DNA of 64,000 bases from Pseudarthrobacter sp. NS4 (GCF_024758005.1 NZ_CP103288.1:4379992-4443991); one strand, 5' to 3'; positions 45,340-55,639 are shown, counted from the stretch's first letter. Program-made: numbers and translations. Notes: generated from the sequence alone by a model not told the origin.

Positions 45340-46844
45340 TGGGTCTCCTCAGAAGGGAAAGGTTCGACGGCGGCGGGAGACATTCCGGCCTCCGCTGCGG
45401 CAGGTGCCGATTCGGGCTGTTCGGCCCACCAGCGGAGCAGCCGGGCTTCCGCTTCCCCGACGGGCAAAGGACCGTGTTCCATCCGCTCGTTGAGCAGGAA
45501 CTTGTAGGCCTTACCTACCACTGGGCCGGGCTTGAGGCTGAGCAGTTCCATGATCCGGGCACCGTCCAGGTCCGGGCGCACGGCATCCAGTGACTCCTGC
45601 TCCCTCAGCGCGGCGATGCGGGCTTCGAGGTCGTCATAGGCAAAAGCCAGCCGCTCAGCCTTTCGCTGGTTTCGGGTAGTGACATCGGAACGGGTGAGCC
45701 GGTGCAGGCGTTCCAGCAGCGGACCGGCGTCGGTAACGTACCGGCGGACCGCCGAGTCGCTCCAGCCGGCCTCGCCGTAGCCGTAGAAGCGCATGTGCAG
45801 CTCCACGAGGCGCGCAACGGCCTTGGTGGAGTCATTGTCGAAACGCAGGGCCTTCATGCGTTTCGACGTCAGTTTGGCGCCCACCATGTCGTGGTGGCGG
45901 AAGCTGACCGCCCCGCCCGGTTCGAAGCGCCGCGTAGCCGGCTTGCCGACGTCGTGCATCAATGCTGCGAAGCGCAGCACAAAGTCGGGGGCGGGTACCG
46001 GGCCGTCAGCGTCCGTCTCCAGCTGGGTTGCCTGTTCCAGAACCTGCAGGGAGTGCTGGTAGACGTCCTTGTGGCGGTGGTGCTCATCGGACTCGAGGCG
46101 GAGGGCGGACACTTCGGGCAACACGAATTCGGCGAGACCCGTGTCCACCAGCAGGTCCACACCCACACGGGGCTGAGCCCCGCAGATGAGCTTGACCAGC
46201 TCGTCGCGGACCCGCTCGGCGGAAATGATGGTGATGCGTTCGGCCATGCGGGTCATGGCTTCCCGGACGTCGTCGTGGACTGTCACTCCCAGCTGGGCCG
46301 CGAACCTGGCAGCCCGCATCATCCTCAGAGGGTCATCGGAGAAGGACGCCTCAGGTGCCCCGGGCGTGGCCAACACGGACGCGTGCAGGTCCCGGACGCC
46401 TCCGAACGGATCCACAAGTTCCATGGTGGGCAGTTTCAAGGCCATGGCGTTGATGGTGAAGTCACGGCGCAGCAGGTCATCCGTCAGGGACGAGCCGAAC
46501 GCCACCACCGGCTTGCGGGACTCGGCGTCATAGGCTTCTGCCCGGTAGGTGGTGATTTCAATCTGGAACCCGTCCTTGCGCATGCCAATGGTTCCGAAGG
46601 CCCGGCCAATCTCCCAGAAGTTGTCCGCCCACTTCTTGATCAGGGCGACCGTCTGGTCCGGGGTGGCGTCCGTGGTGAAGTCCAGGTCGGGCGAGGTGCG
46701 TCCCAGGAACAGGTCCCGCACCGGTCCGCCCACCAAAGACAGTTCGTGGCCGGCGTCGACAAAGCGCTGCCCGAGCTCCAGGACCACCGGGTCCACCTGG
46801 AAATCGACGGTGTGGGAATCAGTCTTGTGATGTGCGTGCGCCAT
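45336..46844 (-). CDS. cca: CCA tRNA nucleotidyltransferase
   Basis: Adds or repairs the 3' CCA of tRNA using CTP and ATP. The 502 residues show class II nucleotidyltransferase features: GGPVRDLFLGR, the metal-binding DLDF pair, RRDFTINAMAL, DPFGGVRDL, then RMMRAARFAAQLG. An HD domain follows (MHDVGKPATR), typical of bacterial enzymes that also act as phosphohydrolases. The start, ATG 46844, faces the Nudix gene across a divergent 159-base promoter region, the same order as in mycobacteria. Confidence 0.96.
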   Translation of the reverse strand: MAHAHHKTDSHTVDFQVDPVVLELGQRFVDAGHELSLVGGPVRDLFLGRTSPDLDFTTDATPDQTVALIKKWADNFWEIGRAFGTIGMRKDGFQIEITTYRAEAYDAESRKPVVAFGSSLTDDLLRRDFTINAMALKLPTMELVDPFGGVRDLHASVLATPGAPEASFSDDPLRMMRAARFAAQLGVTVHDDVREAMTRMAERITIISAERVRDELVKLICGAQPRVGVDLLVDTGLAEFVLPEVSALRLESDEHHRHKDVYQHSLQVLEQATQLETDADGPVPAPDFVLRFAALMHDVGKPATRRFEPGGAVSFRHHDMVGAKLTSKRMKALRFDNDSTKAVARLVELHMRFYGYGEAGWSDSAVRRYVTDAGPLLERLHRLTRSDVTTRNQRKAERLAFAYDDLEARIAALREQESLDAVRPDLDGARIMELLSLKPGPVVGKAYKFLLNERMEHGPLPVGEAEARLLRWWAEQPESAPAAAEAGMSPAAVEPFPSEETQ

Positions 46845-47003
46845 AGTTACTTAAGCTTGGCAGAAACCAGCGCCCCGGCAGGCCAAAATACTGTCAAGAT
46901 CCTTTTGATTCGGTCCGCCGCCGCGAAACTGCGTCATATGCCGTCCATGTTGGAGTCATGTTCCGGTCATCACGAACGGGCAACAGTCGTTAGAGTGGAC
47001 TCC

Positions 47004-47552
47004 ATGGCCCATCCAGTACCGAGCGCTCCCGGCAGGAGGACGAACGCACCATTGCCGTCGGCAATCGGTGCGCACGTTGCGCCTGCCCAGCATTCGGCAC
47101 CGGCTTCGTTGCCAACGGTCGAGGAAGTCTCGGCCGGCGGCGTGGTGGTGGATACGTCCGACGCCGGGTTGAGGGTTGCGATCATCGCCCGCCTTAACCG
47201 CGGCGGGCGCCTCGAGTGGTGCCTGCCCAAGGGCCATCCGGAGGGCAAGGAAAACAACGAAGAGGCCGCGGTGCGGGAGATTGCCGAAGAAACCGGCATC
47301 GAGGGCAGCATCCTTGCCCCGTTGGGAAGCATCGACTACTGGTTCACGGTCAGCGGCCACCGGGTCCATAAAACCGTGCACCATTATCTCCTGCGCGCTA
47401 CCGGCGGCGAGCTGACCATCGAGAACGATCCCGACCAGGAAGCCGTGGACGTGGCCTGGGTGCCCATCCAGGAGCTGGCCCGGAAATTGTCCTTCCCCAA
47501 TGAGCGGCGCATCGCCGACCTCGCCCGCGAGGTCCTGCCCGGACACCTCTAA
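47004..47552 (+). CDS. Nudix hydrolase (MutT4-like)
   Basis: A 182-residue pyrophosphohydrolase acting on a nucleoside diphosphate linked to some other moiety. The Nudix box is exact: GHPEGKENNEEAAVREIAEETGI. A 45-residue Pro/Ala-rich N-terminal extension precedes the fold. I start it at ATG 47004; an upstream in-frame ATG at 46938 is less likely. Its place between cca and murJ matches the mycobacterial Rv3908 locus, where the orthologue is called mutT4. No DUF6049 gene separates it from murJ here. Confidence 0.9.
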   Translation: MAHPVPSAPGRRTNAPLPSAIGAHVAPAQHSAPASLPTVEEVSAGGVVVDTSDAGLRVAIIARLNRGGRLEWCLPKGHPEGKENNEEAAVREIAEETGIEGSILAPLGSIDYWFTVSGHRVHKTVHHYLLRATGGELTIENDPDQEAVDVAWVPIQELARKLSFPNERRIADLAREVLPGHL

Positions 47553-47603
47553 GAGGCGCCGCCTGTGCCGGTGTTGCGGTGATAGGGGCGTTCGGGTGAG
47601 ACG

Positions 47604-49787
47604 ATGAACTCGATGTCAGCTTCCAATTTTCCTTCCGACAAACCCGGCCGGCCCGGCGACGCTGCAGCTGGCGTCCCTGCAGATGGCGCCCCTCTCGACG
47701 GGGCCCCCGTGGACAGCGGCCAACCAGGGGCCGTGCAAGCGAGTGAAACGCGTTCCAGCGCCATCATGGCCGCGGGGACGCTCATTTCGCGGTTCCTCGG
47801 GTTTGGAAAGACCTGGATGCTGGGCACGGCCCTGGGACTCGGCTCCACGGTCAACGACACGTTCATCAACGCCAACAACCTGCCGAACCTGATCTTCCTG
47901 CTGGTGGCCGGCGGTGTGTTCAACGCCGTCCTGGTGCCGCAGATCATCAAGGCAAGCAAAGCCCCGGACAAGGGAGCGGACTACATCAGCCGGCTGCTGA
48001 CGCTTGCTGTACTGCTCCTGCTGGGGCTGACCGCCCTGGTGACACTGGCAGCTCCCTGGGTCATCGAGCTCACCACCCAGGGATACTCACCGCAACAAAA
48101 AGCCCTGGCCGTCACCTTCGCCTTCTGGTGCCTGCCACAGATCTTCTTCTACGGGCTGTACGCCCTGCTCACGCAGATCCTGAATGCCAACGGCGCTTTT
48201 GGTCCTGCAATGTGGGCGCCCATCCTGAACAACCTGGTGGCCATCGCAGGCCTCGGCATGTTCATCTATATTTTCGGCGCCAACGAGTTCAACCCGCACA
48301 CGCTGGACAACTGGGGCGACACCCAAACACTGCTGGTGGCAGGGTTCTCCACCATCGGCGTCGTATCCCAGACCGCCATCCTGATGATCCCCGTGGTGCG
48401 GTTGAAACTGGGACTAAGGCCGCGGTTCGGCTGGCGGGGAGTGGGACTGGGCCAGGCGGCAAAGCTGAGCGTATGGACGCTCCTGACGGCCGCCGTCGGG
48501 CAACTGGCCTTCCTCTACGTCATGCGCATCGCCACCATTCCCGGCGCGGAACGCATCCGGCTGCAGCAGGCGGGCGACCCGGCCGCGTACATGCTGCCCG
48601 GCAACGCGGTGCTGGAAGTGGCCAGCCAGCTTTACCTGCTGCCGCACTCCATCATCGCGCTGTCGCTTGCCACCGTCCTCTTTAACCGGATGACACGTGC
48701 GTCACAGGACGGCAATCGCGACCAACTCCGCGATGCCCTCTCGCACGGACTGCGGACCATGGCCGTGGCCACTGTATTTGGTGCCCTGGCCCTGTTTGCC
48801 CTGGCCGGCCCGCTGGGCATGTTCTTCTCCGGCGGCCTGCGCCAGGACGGCGTGATGCTTGCGCAGACGCTCACCATCCTGGCCCTGAGCACCCCCTTCA
48901 TGAGCGCCAACTTCATGATGTCGCGGGTGTTCTACGCGAATGAGGACGCACGCACCCCCTTCTACGTCCAGCTGCAGCTTGCCGTGGTTTACGTTGCCGG
49001 CGCGTTCGCCATCCAGTTCCTGCCGGTAAACCAGATCATCTACGCCATCGCAGTCCTCTATATGGTGGGCAACATTTTGTCCGTGGTCATCAGCGCCTAC
49101 TTCCTGCGGCGCCTCCTCGGACACCTCGACGGACCCAGGATCGCAAATTCCTACATCCGGATGGGTTACGCCGCTTTGGGATCAGCCATCGCGGGCGCGG
49201 GCGCACTGTGGTTGATGGGCAGCTACAGCCCGGACGGATTCGCTTGGCAGGACCGGCTGTCGGCGCTGATCACGGTCATCGTGGTGGGCCCCGTGATGCT
49301 GGTGGTCTACTTCTTCCTGCTCAAACTGTTCCGCGTGGCTGAACTTCGCGACCTGCTCCGGCCGCTGCTTGGCCGCTTTGGCCGTGGCCGCCCCGCGGCG
49401 CCCGCGGCACCAGGCGGGGTCCCCCCGTCGTCCTCTCCCGAGGGAACGCCTTCGGTGGAGGCAGGGCCCGCCGTGGAACGCCCTGCCCGTGCCGAACGCT
49501 CCACCACGTCCGTTGACACGGGCCTCATTCCCCGGATTTCCGGCGAATTTGATGCGGCTTCCTTCCGCGCCGGCCCCGCGCCGGAGCACCGTGCGGGCCG
49601 CGCGGACTCTTACGACGCCGACATTCACGGGGCGCCCGACGGCGGCTACCTGCCAGGTGAGGATCAGCCCAGTACCGCCCGCGGAGGCCTGCTCCGTGAG
49701 CAGATCCAACTGCCCGGCCGGCGCACCTTCCAGGGCAAGGCAGGGGAGAACCCTTATTTCAAGCGGCGGCGGCCGCGGAAAAAGTAA
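47604..49787 (+). CDS. murJ: Lipid II flippase MurJ
   Basis: Polytopic MOP-superfamily transporter that flips lipid II for peptidoglycan assembly. The 727-residue chain has an Ala/Pro-rich N-terminal tail (about 50), then 14 predicted spans beginning MAAGTLISRFLGFGKTWMLG, with the MurJ hallmarks NLPNLIFLLVAGGVFNAVLVP (in part) and the later PHSIIALSLATVLF. A cytoplasmic C-terminal tail of about 180 residues (Pro, Arg and Gly-rich) follows, longer than in proteobacteria. In mycobacteria this protein is fused to a pseudokinase and extracellular domain; here those parts are in the next gene. Confidence 0.95.
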   Translation: MNSMSASNFPSDKPGRPGDAAAGVPADGAPLDGAPVDSGQPGAVQASETRSSAIMAAGTLISRFLGFGKTWMLGTALGLGSTVNDTFINANNLPNLIFLLVAGGVFNAVLVPQIIKASKAPDKGADYISRLLTLAVLLLLGLTALVTLAAPWVIELTTQGYSPQQKALAVTFAFWCLPQIFFYGLYALLTQILNANGAFGPAMWAPILNNLVAIAGLGMFIYIFGANEFNPHTLDNWGDTQTLLVAGFSTIGVVSQTAILMIPVVRLKLGLRPRFGWRGVGLGQAAKLSVWTLLTAAVGQLAFLYVMRIATIPGAERIRLQQAGDPAAYMLPGNAVLEVASQLYLLPHSIIALSLATVLFNRMTRASQDGNRDQLRDALSHGLRTMAVATVFGALALFALAGPLGMFFSGGLRQDGVMLAQTLTILALSTPFMSANFMMSRVFYANEDARTPFYVQLQLAVVYVAGAFAIQFLPVNQIIYAIAVLYMVGNILSVVISAYFLRRLLGHLDGPRIANSYIRMGYAALGSAIAGAGALWLMGSYSPDGFAWQDRLSALITVIVVGPVMLVVYFFLLKLFRVAELRDLLRPLLGRFGRGRPAAPAAPGGVPPSSSPEGTPSVEAGPAVERPARAERSTTSVDTGLIPRISGEFDAASFRAGPAPEHRAGRADSYDADIHGAPDGGYLPGEDQPSTARGGLLREQIQLPGRRTFQGKAGENPYFKRRRPRKK

Positions 49788-49953
49788 CTGACGTGCCGTT
49801 TCCCGACGCCTTTGTCTGCGGTGCGCCGGACGCAATCCGCTAGGATCGAAAAGGTACAGGGGGAGTTGCATTCAGGGGCACGCCGCGTGGCTGGTCCATG
49901 AACGGCGGTCGCATCATCTATGCCGGCAATCCCGGAAAGTCTAGGAGGAACAC

Positions 49954-51552
49954 GTGTCCAACCCGATCGATGTCGGATCAGTACTGGGCGGCCGCTACAA
50001 GGTCACAGCCACTGTATTGGCTTCGCACGACCACGATCTGGTGCTGGATGGTGTGGATCAGGTCCTGAACCGGCCGGTCAGCATCCTGGTTGCCGGACCC
50101 GGGAACACAGACCAGGTGGCCCAAAGCGCCCGTGAGGTTGCCACCGGTGAACGGCCCGGTACTGTCCAGGTACTGGACCTTGGCGTGACTGAAGCAGCCA
50201 CGTACCTCATCACCAACCACACGTCCGCAGCAGATCTGCTGGACCTCGCAGTGGCGTCGAATCCTCCATATGTGGAGCCGTTTTTCACCGACACACTGGG
50301 CAGCGAGATCTTTGGCCAGCCCCGGTCCCACGAGCCGGAACCCTACGACGACGAAGATCACGTCGACGCCGGGTACATCAACTATGGGGATACCCACCGC
50401 AGCCAGGTGGACCCCTATGGAACGGCGCCCGTTGCGCCGCCAAAACCTCCGGTGAGGCCTTCGGCAGCGCCTGGAGCGGGCCGGAAAGCCGCGGGGGCGT
50501 CCGCTGTTGGCGGGGCAGCCGCAACGGGTGCTGCAGCCGGAGCCGGTGCCGCAGCACGCGATGAAGCAGCACGTGGCGGGGCGGCTGGAGCCGATACTGA
50601 TCCGGATGCCACCGCCGCGCATTCGGTACAGGCTGCATCCACTGGTTCCGCCGCCGGATCTTCTTCTGGCAGTTCAGCCCGTGAAGCCGCGTCCGGGAGG
50701 CCCAAGGTATCCCTCTGGTCCGATGACGACTACGCGCAGGCGGACCAGCAGGGTCATGATGACCACGATGAAAAACCGGCCGAGGATCCCAAGCCCGTCA
50801 ACAAAAAACCAGCCATGTTTGCCCGGGCGGCAGCTCCGGCTGCTGCTGGGGTTTCCTTCGCCGACCAGGGCAACCATGACGGTGACAGCGACGAGCCTGA
50901 ACGTGAACCGCGGTCCATGCGTTGGCTGGTGGGCGGGCTCCTGGCAGTGGTCCTCATCGCAGGGCTCGTCTTCGCCGTGACCAATCTGGGCAGCCTCCTT
51001 TCCCAGCCCCAGGCGAACAGCCCGGCCCCGGCAGCCACCAACACCAGCGCTCCGGAAGCTTCATCCGCGCCCACCCAGGCGCCCAGCTCCGCTCCGCCGG
51101 CTGTACCGCCGGCCATTGAAAGTGTCAGCCGCCAGGGGAACTTCGACTTCGCCGCAACGTTCGACGGTGACCTGGCAAAGGCTTACGACGGGAATGCGGC
51201 AAGCTACTGGTCGGACATGGAATTTGCCAGCGAGAACTGGGGCGGTCTGGCACCGCAGGGCGTTCCGCTGATGGTGAAGCTGGAGAAGCCGGCCACGGTT
51301 TCGTCGATCACGCTCTCGCAGCTTGGCGGCTCCGGTGGAAACATCACCGTCTACACCAATGACCGGCCTTCCCTGGACGGAGCAAAAGCCGTAGGGACCA
51401 ACAGCTTCACCTCCACCGACCTGAACATGCCGTTGGCGGAGCCCGCAGAGGCGGAGTACGTGATCGTTTCGATCAACTCACTTCCGCGGCTTGCTGCACC
51501 CAAGACCCGCTATGGGTTTGGGATCCGCTTGGCCGAGATCAAGGTCCAGTAG
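49954..51552 (+). CDS. Pseudokinase-like membrane protein with extracellular domain (Rv3910 C-terminal equivalent)
   Basis: A 532-residue single-pass protein. The first 85 residues (VLGGRYKVTATVLASHDHDLVL, in part) look like the N-lobe of a Ser/Thr kinase without catalytic residues. A long Ala/Gly/Asp-rich linker leads to one membrane span (WLVGGLLAVVLIAGLVFAV, about residues 325-343). The outside part (about 390-532) is a beta-sandwich like the extracellular domain of mycobacterial MviN (DGDLAKAYDGNAASYWSD, YGFGIRLAEIKV). GTG start follows AGGAGGAACAC. By analogy it would tie FhaA-type regulation to MurJ. Confidence 0.85.
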   Translation: MSNPIDVGSVLGGRYKVTATVLASHDHDLVLDGVDQVLNRPVSILVAGPGNTDQVAQSAREVATGERPGTVQVLDLGVTEAATYLITNHTSAADLLDLAVASNPPYVEPFFTDTLGSEIFGQPRSHEPEPYDDEDHVDAGYINYGDTHRSQVDPYGTAPVAPPKPPVRPSAAPGAGRKAAGASAVGGAAATGAAAGAGAAARDEAARGGAAGADTDPDATAAHSVQAASTGSAAGSSSGSSAREAASGRPKVSLWSDDDYAQADQQGHDDHDEKPAEDPKPVNKKPAMFARAAAPAAAGVSFADQGNHDGDSDEPEREPRSMRWLVGGLLAVVLIAGLVFAVTNLGSLLSQPQANSPAPAATNTSAPEASSAPTQAPSSAPPAVPPAIESVSRQGNFDFAATFDGDLAKAYDGNAASYWSDMEFASENWGGLAPQGVPLMVKLEKPATVSSITLSQLGGSGGNITVYTNDRPSLDGAKAVGTNSFTSTDLNMPLAEPAEAEYVIVSINSLPRLAAPKTRYGFGIRLAEIKVQ

Positions 51553-51573
51553 CCTTCAGCACCAGCGTCTTTT

Positions 51574-51604
51574 GCGGCCCTCTCCCTTAGCTGGGGAGGG
51601 CCGC
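51574..51604 (+). terminator. Terminator after the pseudokinase-like gene
   Basis: A GC-rich hairpin, GCGGCCCTCTCCC pairing with GGGGAGGGCCGC around a short loop, followed by TTGTCTTT, 22 bases after the stop. Confidence 0.85.
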
Positions 51605-51735
51605 TTGTCTTTATGCACTTGTAATGCATTCACGCCCGCGTCATCGGCAGCGGCTGCGGGACTGTAATCTGGAAAGAGTGTCTGGCGGAGTTGGCATGGT
51701 GCCGTCCAACCGGTGCTCTTCCGGTTCCAGGCGCC

Positions 51736-51761
51736 GGAATATTCAGCATCCAGTAGCAGTT
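51736..51761 (+). promoter_or_regulatory. SigR-type promoter of trxB-trxA
   Basis: GGAAT (51736-51740), an exact 18-base spacer and GTT (51759-51761, followed by G) match the SigR/SigH thiol-stress consensus GGGAAT-N18-GTT. It lies 61 bases ahead of the trxB GTG. In Streptomyces and mycobacteria trxBA is a core member of this regulon. Confidence 0.75.
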
Positions 51762-51821
51762 GTGCCATGTGGCCGGCCTCCACAGGGAGGTGCGTCGAAT
51801 AAGGAAGAGGTTCACCGTTCA

Positions 51822-52778
51822 GTGACCATCGCAGAAAACACCGCGCCCGAAGTGCGTGATGTCATCATTGTCGGCTCCGGTCCGGCTGGTTACACGGCGG
51901 CCGTTTACACGGCTCGCGCCAACCTCAAGCCACTGTTGCTTGCAGGCTCCGTAACTGCGGGCGGTGAACTGATGAACACCACCGATGTCGAGAACTACCC
52001 GGGCTTCCCCGATGGCATCATGGGGCCGGACCTCATGGAGAACTTCGAAAAGCAGGCAGCGCGGTTTGGAACGGAAATCCAGTTCGAGGATGTAACGGCG
52101 CTTGACCTCGAAGGCCCGGTCAAGACGGTGACGATCGCCACGGGGGAGAGCTTCCAGGCAAGAGCAGTTATCCTCTCAACCGGATCCGCCTACCGGGAAC
52201 TGGGGCTGCCTAACGAGAAGCGGCTTTCGGGCCACGGTGTCAGCTGGTGTGCAACCTGTGACGGTTTCTTTTTCAAGGATCAGGACATCGCCGTCATCGG
52301 CGGTGGCGACTCTGCTATGGAGGAGGCCCTGTTCCTGACCAAGTTCGCGAAATCAGTTACGGTTGTGCACCGTCGCGACTCGCTCAAAGCTTCCAAGATC
52401 ATGGCAGACCGCGCTCTTGCCCACGAGAAGATCAACTTCATCTGGAACAGCACGGTCGAGGACGTTGTTGGCGAGGACAAAGTCACCGGCCTCAAGTTGA
52501 AGAATCTGGTAGACGGTGCGGTGTCCGATCTTGCGGTTACGGGTGTGTTTGTCGCCATTGGCAATGACCCCAGGACTGACCTTGTGAAGGACGTCCTGAC
52601 GCTGACCCCCGAGGGCACGATCGCGGTTGAGGGCCGGAGTTCCAGGACCAGCATTCCCGGTGTATTCGCTGCCGGTGACGTCGTTGACCCCACCTACCGC
52701 CAGGCCATTACCGCCTCCGGCTCCGGTTGCGTTGCTGCCATCGACGTAGAACACTACCTGGCTGACCTGCCCGCATAG
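51822..52778 (+). CDS. trxB: Thioredoxin reductase
   Basis: NADPH-dependent FAD enzyme that reduces thioredoxin. The 318 residues start at GTG 51822 ([11 protein letters not shown]), after an AAGGAAGAGG-like site. FAD loop [13 protein letters not shown], redox-active SWCATCDG (CATC), NADPH loop [11 protein letters not shown] and C-terminal FAD motif [10 protein letters not shown] are all present. Upstream lie a terminator and the SigR-type promoter; trxA follows by 38 bases in the same operon. Confidence 0.97.
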   Translation: MTIAENTAPEVRDVIIVGSGPAGYTAAVYTARANLKPLLLAGSVTAGGELMNTTDVENYPGFPDGIMGPDLMENFEKQAARFGTEIQFEDVTALDLEGPVKTVTIATGESFQARAVILSTGSAYRELGLPNEKRLSGHGVSWCATCDGFFFKDQDIAVIGGGDSAMEEALFLTKFAKSVTVVHRRDSLKASKIMADRALAHEKINFIWNSTVEDVVGEDKVTGLKLKNLVDGAVSDLAVTGVFVAIGNDPRTDLVKDVLTLTPEGTIAVEGRSSRTSIPGVFAAGDVVDPTYRQAITASGSGCVAAIDVEHYLADLPA

Positions 52779-52816
52779 TTTCGCCCAATCGCTATCCGAA
52801 GAGAAAGACAAAGGTT

Positions 52817-53143
52817 ATGAGCAACGCAAAAGACGTAACTGACGCAAGCTTCGGGACAGACGTCCTGTCCTCCGAGAAGCCGGTAATCGTGGATTTCTGG
52901 GCCGAATGGTGCGGGCCCTGCCGCAAACTGGGACCCATCCTCGATGAGATTTCCGTTGAGTACAGCGAGAAGGTGAATGTCGTTAAGGTAAACGTTGACG
53001 ACAACCCCGCCATTGCAGCCGAATACGGCATCACGTCCATTCCTGCCGTGTACCTGTTCCAGGGCGGCGAGGTGAAGAACACCGTCATCGGTGCGAAGCC
53101 GAAGCAGTTCTTTGAGAAGGAATTCTCGGACGTCCTTTCCTGA
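52817..53143 (+). CDS. trxA: Thioredoxin
   Basis: A 108-residue thioredoxin with the redox centre WAEWCGPCRKLGP, the buried Asp of the VDFWAEW strand and the cis-Pro in ITSIPAVYLF. ATG 52817 follows GACAAAGG. It forms an operon with trxB and ends with a strong terminator. In mycobacteria cwlM follows at this place; here no gene follows for 4.6 kb. Confidence 0.97.
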   Translation: MSNAKDVTDASFGTDVLSSEKPVIVDFWAEWCGPCRKLGPILDEISVEYSEKVNVVKVNVDDNPAIAAEYGITSIPAVYLFQGGEVKNTVIGAKPKQFFEKEFSDVLS

Positions 53144-53178
53144 GCATGACGTCCCTCCGGTTGACTACCGGGGAGAAC

Positions 53179-53215
53179 AAAGTGGTCACTGCCCCTGGGG
53201 CGGTGGCCACTTTTG
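53179..53215 (+). terminator. Terminator after trxA
   Basis: A 17-bp stem with two G-U pairs (AAAGTGGTCACTGCCCC with GGGGCGGTGGCCACTTT) followed by TTGTTT, 35 bases after the stop. Confidence 0.9.
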
Positions 53216-53325
53216 TTTGGGTACCAATTTGGGTTGGCCGGGGGACCCCTCGCTCGCGTTCGTGATGGTGATCCAACCTTCTGCGCCGGCCTGGACTTCC
53301 TAATGGGTAGCATCTCTAAACCAGG

Positions 53326-53341
53326 TGTTTCACGTGAAACA
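53326..53341. other. parS site 1
   Basis: Perfect TGTTTCACGTGAAACA palindrome, the ParB-binding consensus. Confidence 0.95.
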
Positions 53342-53583
53342 GCGCCTGCTCCGTCCTGCGTCTGCACTTCTGGCTTGGCGGGGAAACTGAAGTCATCACT
53401 TGACGTCTCCACCTCTTCCAACCAGGCATAAGCAATTCCCGAGCCTCGTGCAGAGCAGGACTGTGCCCCCGGTGGGGAAGACAGGCGACACCGAGGGCTT
53501 CAAACAGCTTTTGGTAGCGGAAATGACGGCACTCGCGGGCCTCGGTCTCCAAAGCGCTCTTTGGGTTGGCGGAAAACGATACT

Positions 53584-53599
53584 TGTTTCACGTGAAACA
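53584..53599. other. parS site 2
   Basis: Perfect TGTTTCACGTGAAACA, extended by one base pair on each side to an 18-bp palindrome. Confidence 0.95.
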
Positions 53600-54022
53600 A
53601 CACGACCGCCCGGTCGCCAGAACGAAGTTGGGGGTAGCGGGCACTACCTGAGTCTCGCGTTCCCGCCTACCTCCGAATCATCGTCCCCGTCATCACTCCC
53701 AAAATGGGGAACCGGCCTATACCTGGACTCCCTGGACCATAATCGGAGAGCGACCCGGTAAGGCCATCCCCTCCAGAGCTTCACCCGCAACCATACTCAA
53801 TTCGCCCGGAAGTCGTCTATTGTGCGCTTCATGGACCCTTACACGGAATGGCGGAGCAAGATCTAACCGTTGATAATGGCGTGCTCCCCAGCACAAGCAG
53901 CACTTGTTTTGATGCTTCCCCCCCAAGCAGGTCCCGTCAGTGGTGGTGCTCCACGCTTCACATCTTTGGCCCTAGTTCTCGTGTTCAAAGGACTTCGAGC
54001 TACGGGTGGTCGGGGCAGCTGT

Positions 54023-54038
54023 AGTTTCACGTGAAACA
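54023..54038. other. parS site 3
   Basis: AGTTTCACGTGAAACA, one mismatch at the outermost base. Confidence 0.9.
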
Positions 54039-54792
54039 TCAACACCTGGTTCCGGCAAAAACGAGTGGAGTACGGTTGGGACGAGACGAGGCACGTCGGT
54101 CGGCTTCACGGCGCGCAGCGAAGGGCTGGCTAAGGCGGGCCCCGTCCCTGGCGCGGTTTAGAACCAGCAACAACCTGCAATCGCGTCGTCCGAAACCCAG
54201 GCCAGAGTAGCCAGCAGGATACTACCGACATAACAGCTTCAAGCTCGGTCCTCGATGAACCTAGAACGGAAACCCATCGCGCATCTCCAAGTATCACACC
54301 TAAACCAACCCTAGACAGATTCAGGCCGGGCTAAGGGACCGCTGGAATCCGCTGCAGCCGGACAGGACAAAGGTCGCACGTGGTCAAAGTTCTGTAGACG
54401 TGAGCCGCGCACTAAGTGCGTATAACGCCAGTCCACATACAGCCGCATTACATCGGCGCCTCACAGGTGGTACGGGGACAAAGGTACCTCCGATCAACAA
54501 TTCCTCGACTTCGGCAGAAAGCCCTTTGTGAAGCTTGCGACTTTTAGGCGGAACCCTCGGCTTCGAGACCGCCCTCAGGAACAACCACGCTGAGCAACAG
54601 GCTTCCGGCGTGGACCTGATCGAATATAGGTGTACCCGCCAGGCGCCTTCCGTACCCCTTCCAGCATGTGGCCTACCGCGATGGCCTCCACGCAAGGGCG
54701 GAGGAGAGTTCCAGTTGCCGCTCATTGCCATGCAGAAGCTGCAGCAACTCGTGTATCCGAAGCATTTTTGCGATGTAGAAAGCGCAGGGTGA

Positions 54793-54808
54793 TGTTTCAC
54801 GTGAAACA
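54793..54808. other. parS site 4
   Basis: Perfect TGTTTCACGTGAAACA. Confidence 0.95.
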
Positions 54809-55367
54809 GCCTTATCCCGCCCCGTGGCACCCCGCGAACGCCAGATCAAGCCCTCGCGGACACAAGGCTTGACTTAACGAAGAGCAAACGAGCCTTCTCA
54901 TCACAGATGCTGAGTCAGTGAGGAATTCGTGAATATTTTGGCTGAAACGTACCGTAGGCGACAGGCTTCCATATAGAACGCCGGCCCAATTCGAATCCGT
55001 CCAAATACAGGGCTGACATCAGAATCCGGACCACAAGTGACTAAGCTAGCCGTTTCCAGGCGAGCCCAGTTTCACGCCGGTAGTCCAGCCAAACAGGGCC
55101 TGGCGGTGACGTCTGTGATCCACTCCGGTACTACTGCTGCCCAGGCAGCAAGACCACGCCACAGACTTAATCATCCCAGCGCTGTGTGCCCTGCAGCGGG
55201 GAGCATAGCGCCGCGGGAATACTCGGCACGAAGAATTACTCGGCCGAAAGGACGAGCTTCCTAGGGGTCCTTCAACGTCCCACCATGGGTCCGCTGTCTT
55301 GGTCCAGCCGGAACCACACCCCAAAAATTGCAAATCTGCCACCTCCCAATTCGGTGTGGTCGCGCGT

Positions 55368-55422
55368 TGTTCCACAGGTTTTCCACAGGTACCGTCGGCG
55401 CTTATGCACAGCGTTTTCCACA
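55368..55422. other. DnaA-box-like group A in the gene-free region
   Basis: Four near matches to TTATCCACA on the same strand: TGTTCCACA 55368-55376, TTTTCCACA 55379-55387, TTATGCACA 55402-55410 and TTTTCCACA 55414-55422. Spacings are 11, 23 and 12 bases, near one or two helical turns. Confidence 0.6.
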
Positions 55423-55623
55423 GGCGGCGGCTTTCCTGTGACGAAGAACATATTGATACCACCCAGTGGGCCACGGCCTAGGTCGATAGCGTGAAGCAAG
55501 TCGTTCGCTGTAGCTACTCTCAAATTCACCATCCCGGGCGGTTTCGCCGTCACGAGCAATGACCAGGCACCCTTGAGGGGTTGAAACGCGAAAGCGTGCA
55601 CCTGTTTTGTTGCGCGCTGTCGG

Positions 55624-55639
55624 TGTTTCACGTGAAACA
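55624..55639. other. parS site 5
   Basis: Perfect TGTTTCACGTGAAACA, between the two DnaA-box groups. Confidence 0.95.

Noticed and set aside
54384..54830. 148-codon minus-strand frame in the parS region, with similar frames nearby
   Set aside because: No domain, no ribosome-binding site, odd composition; its FHVK string is just parS translated.
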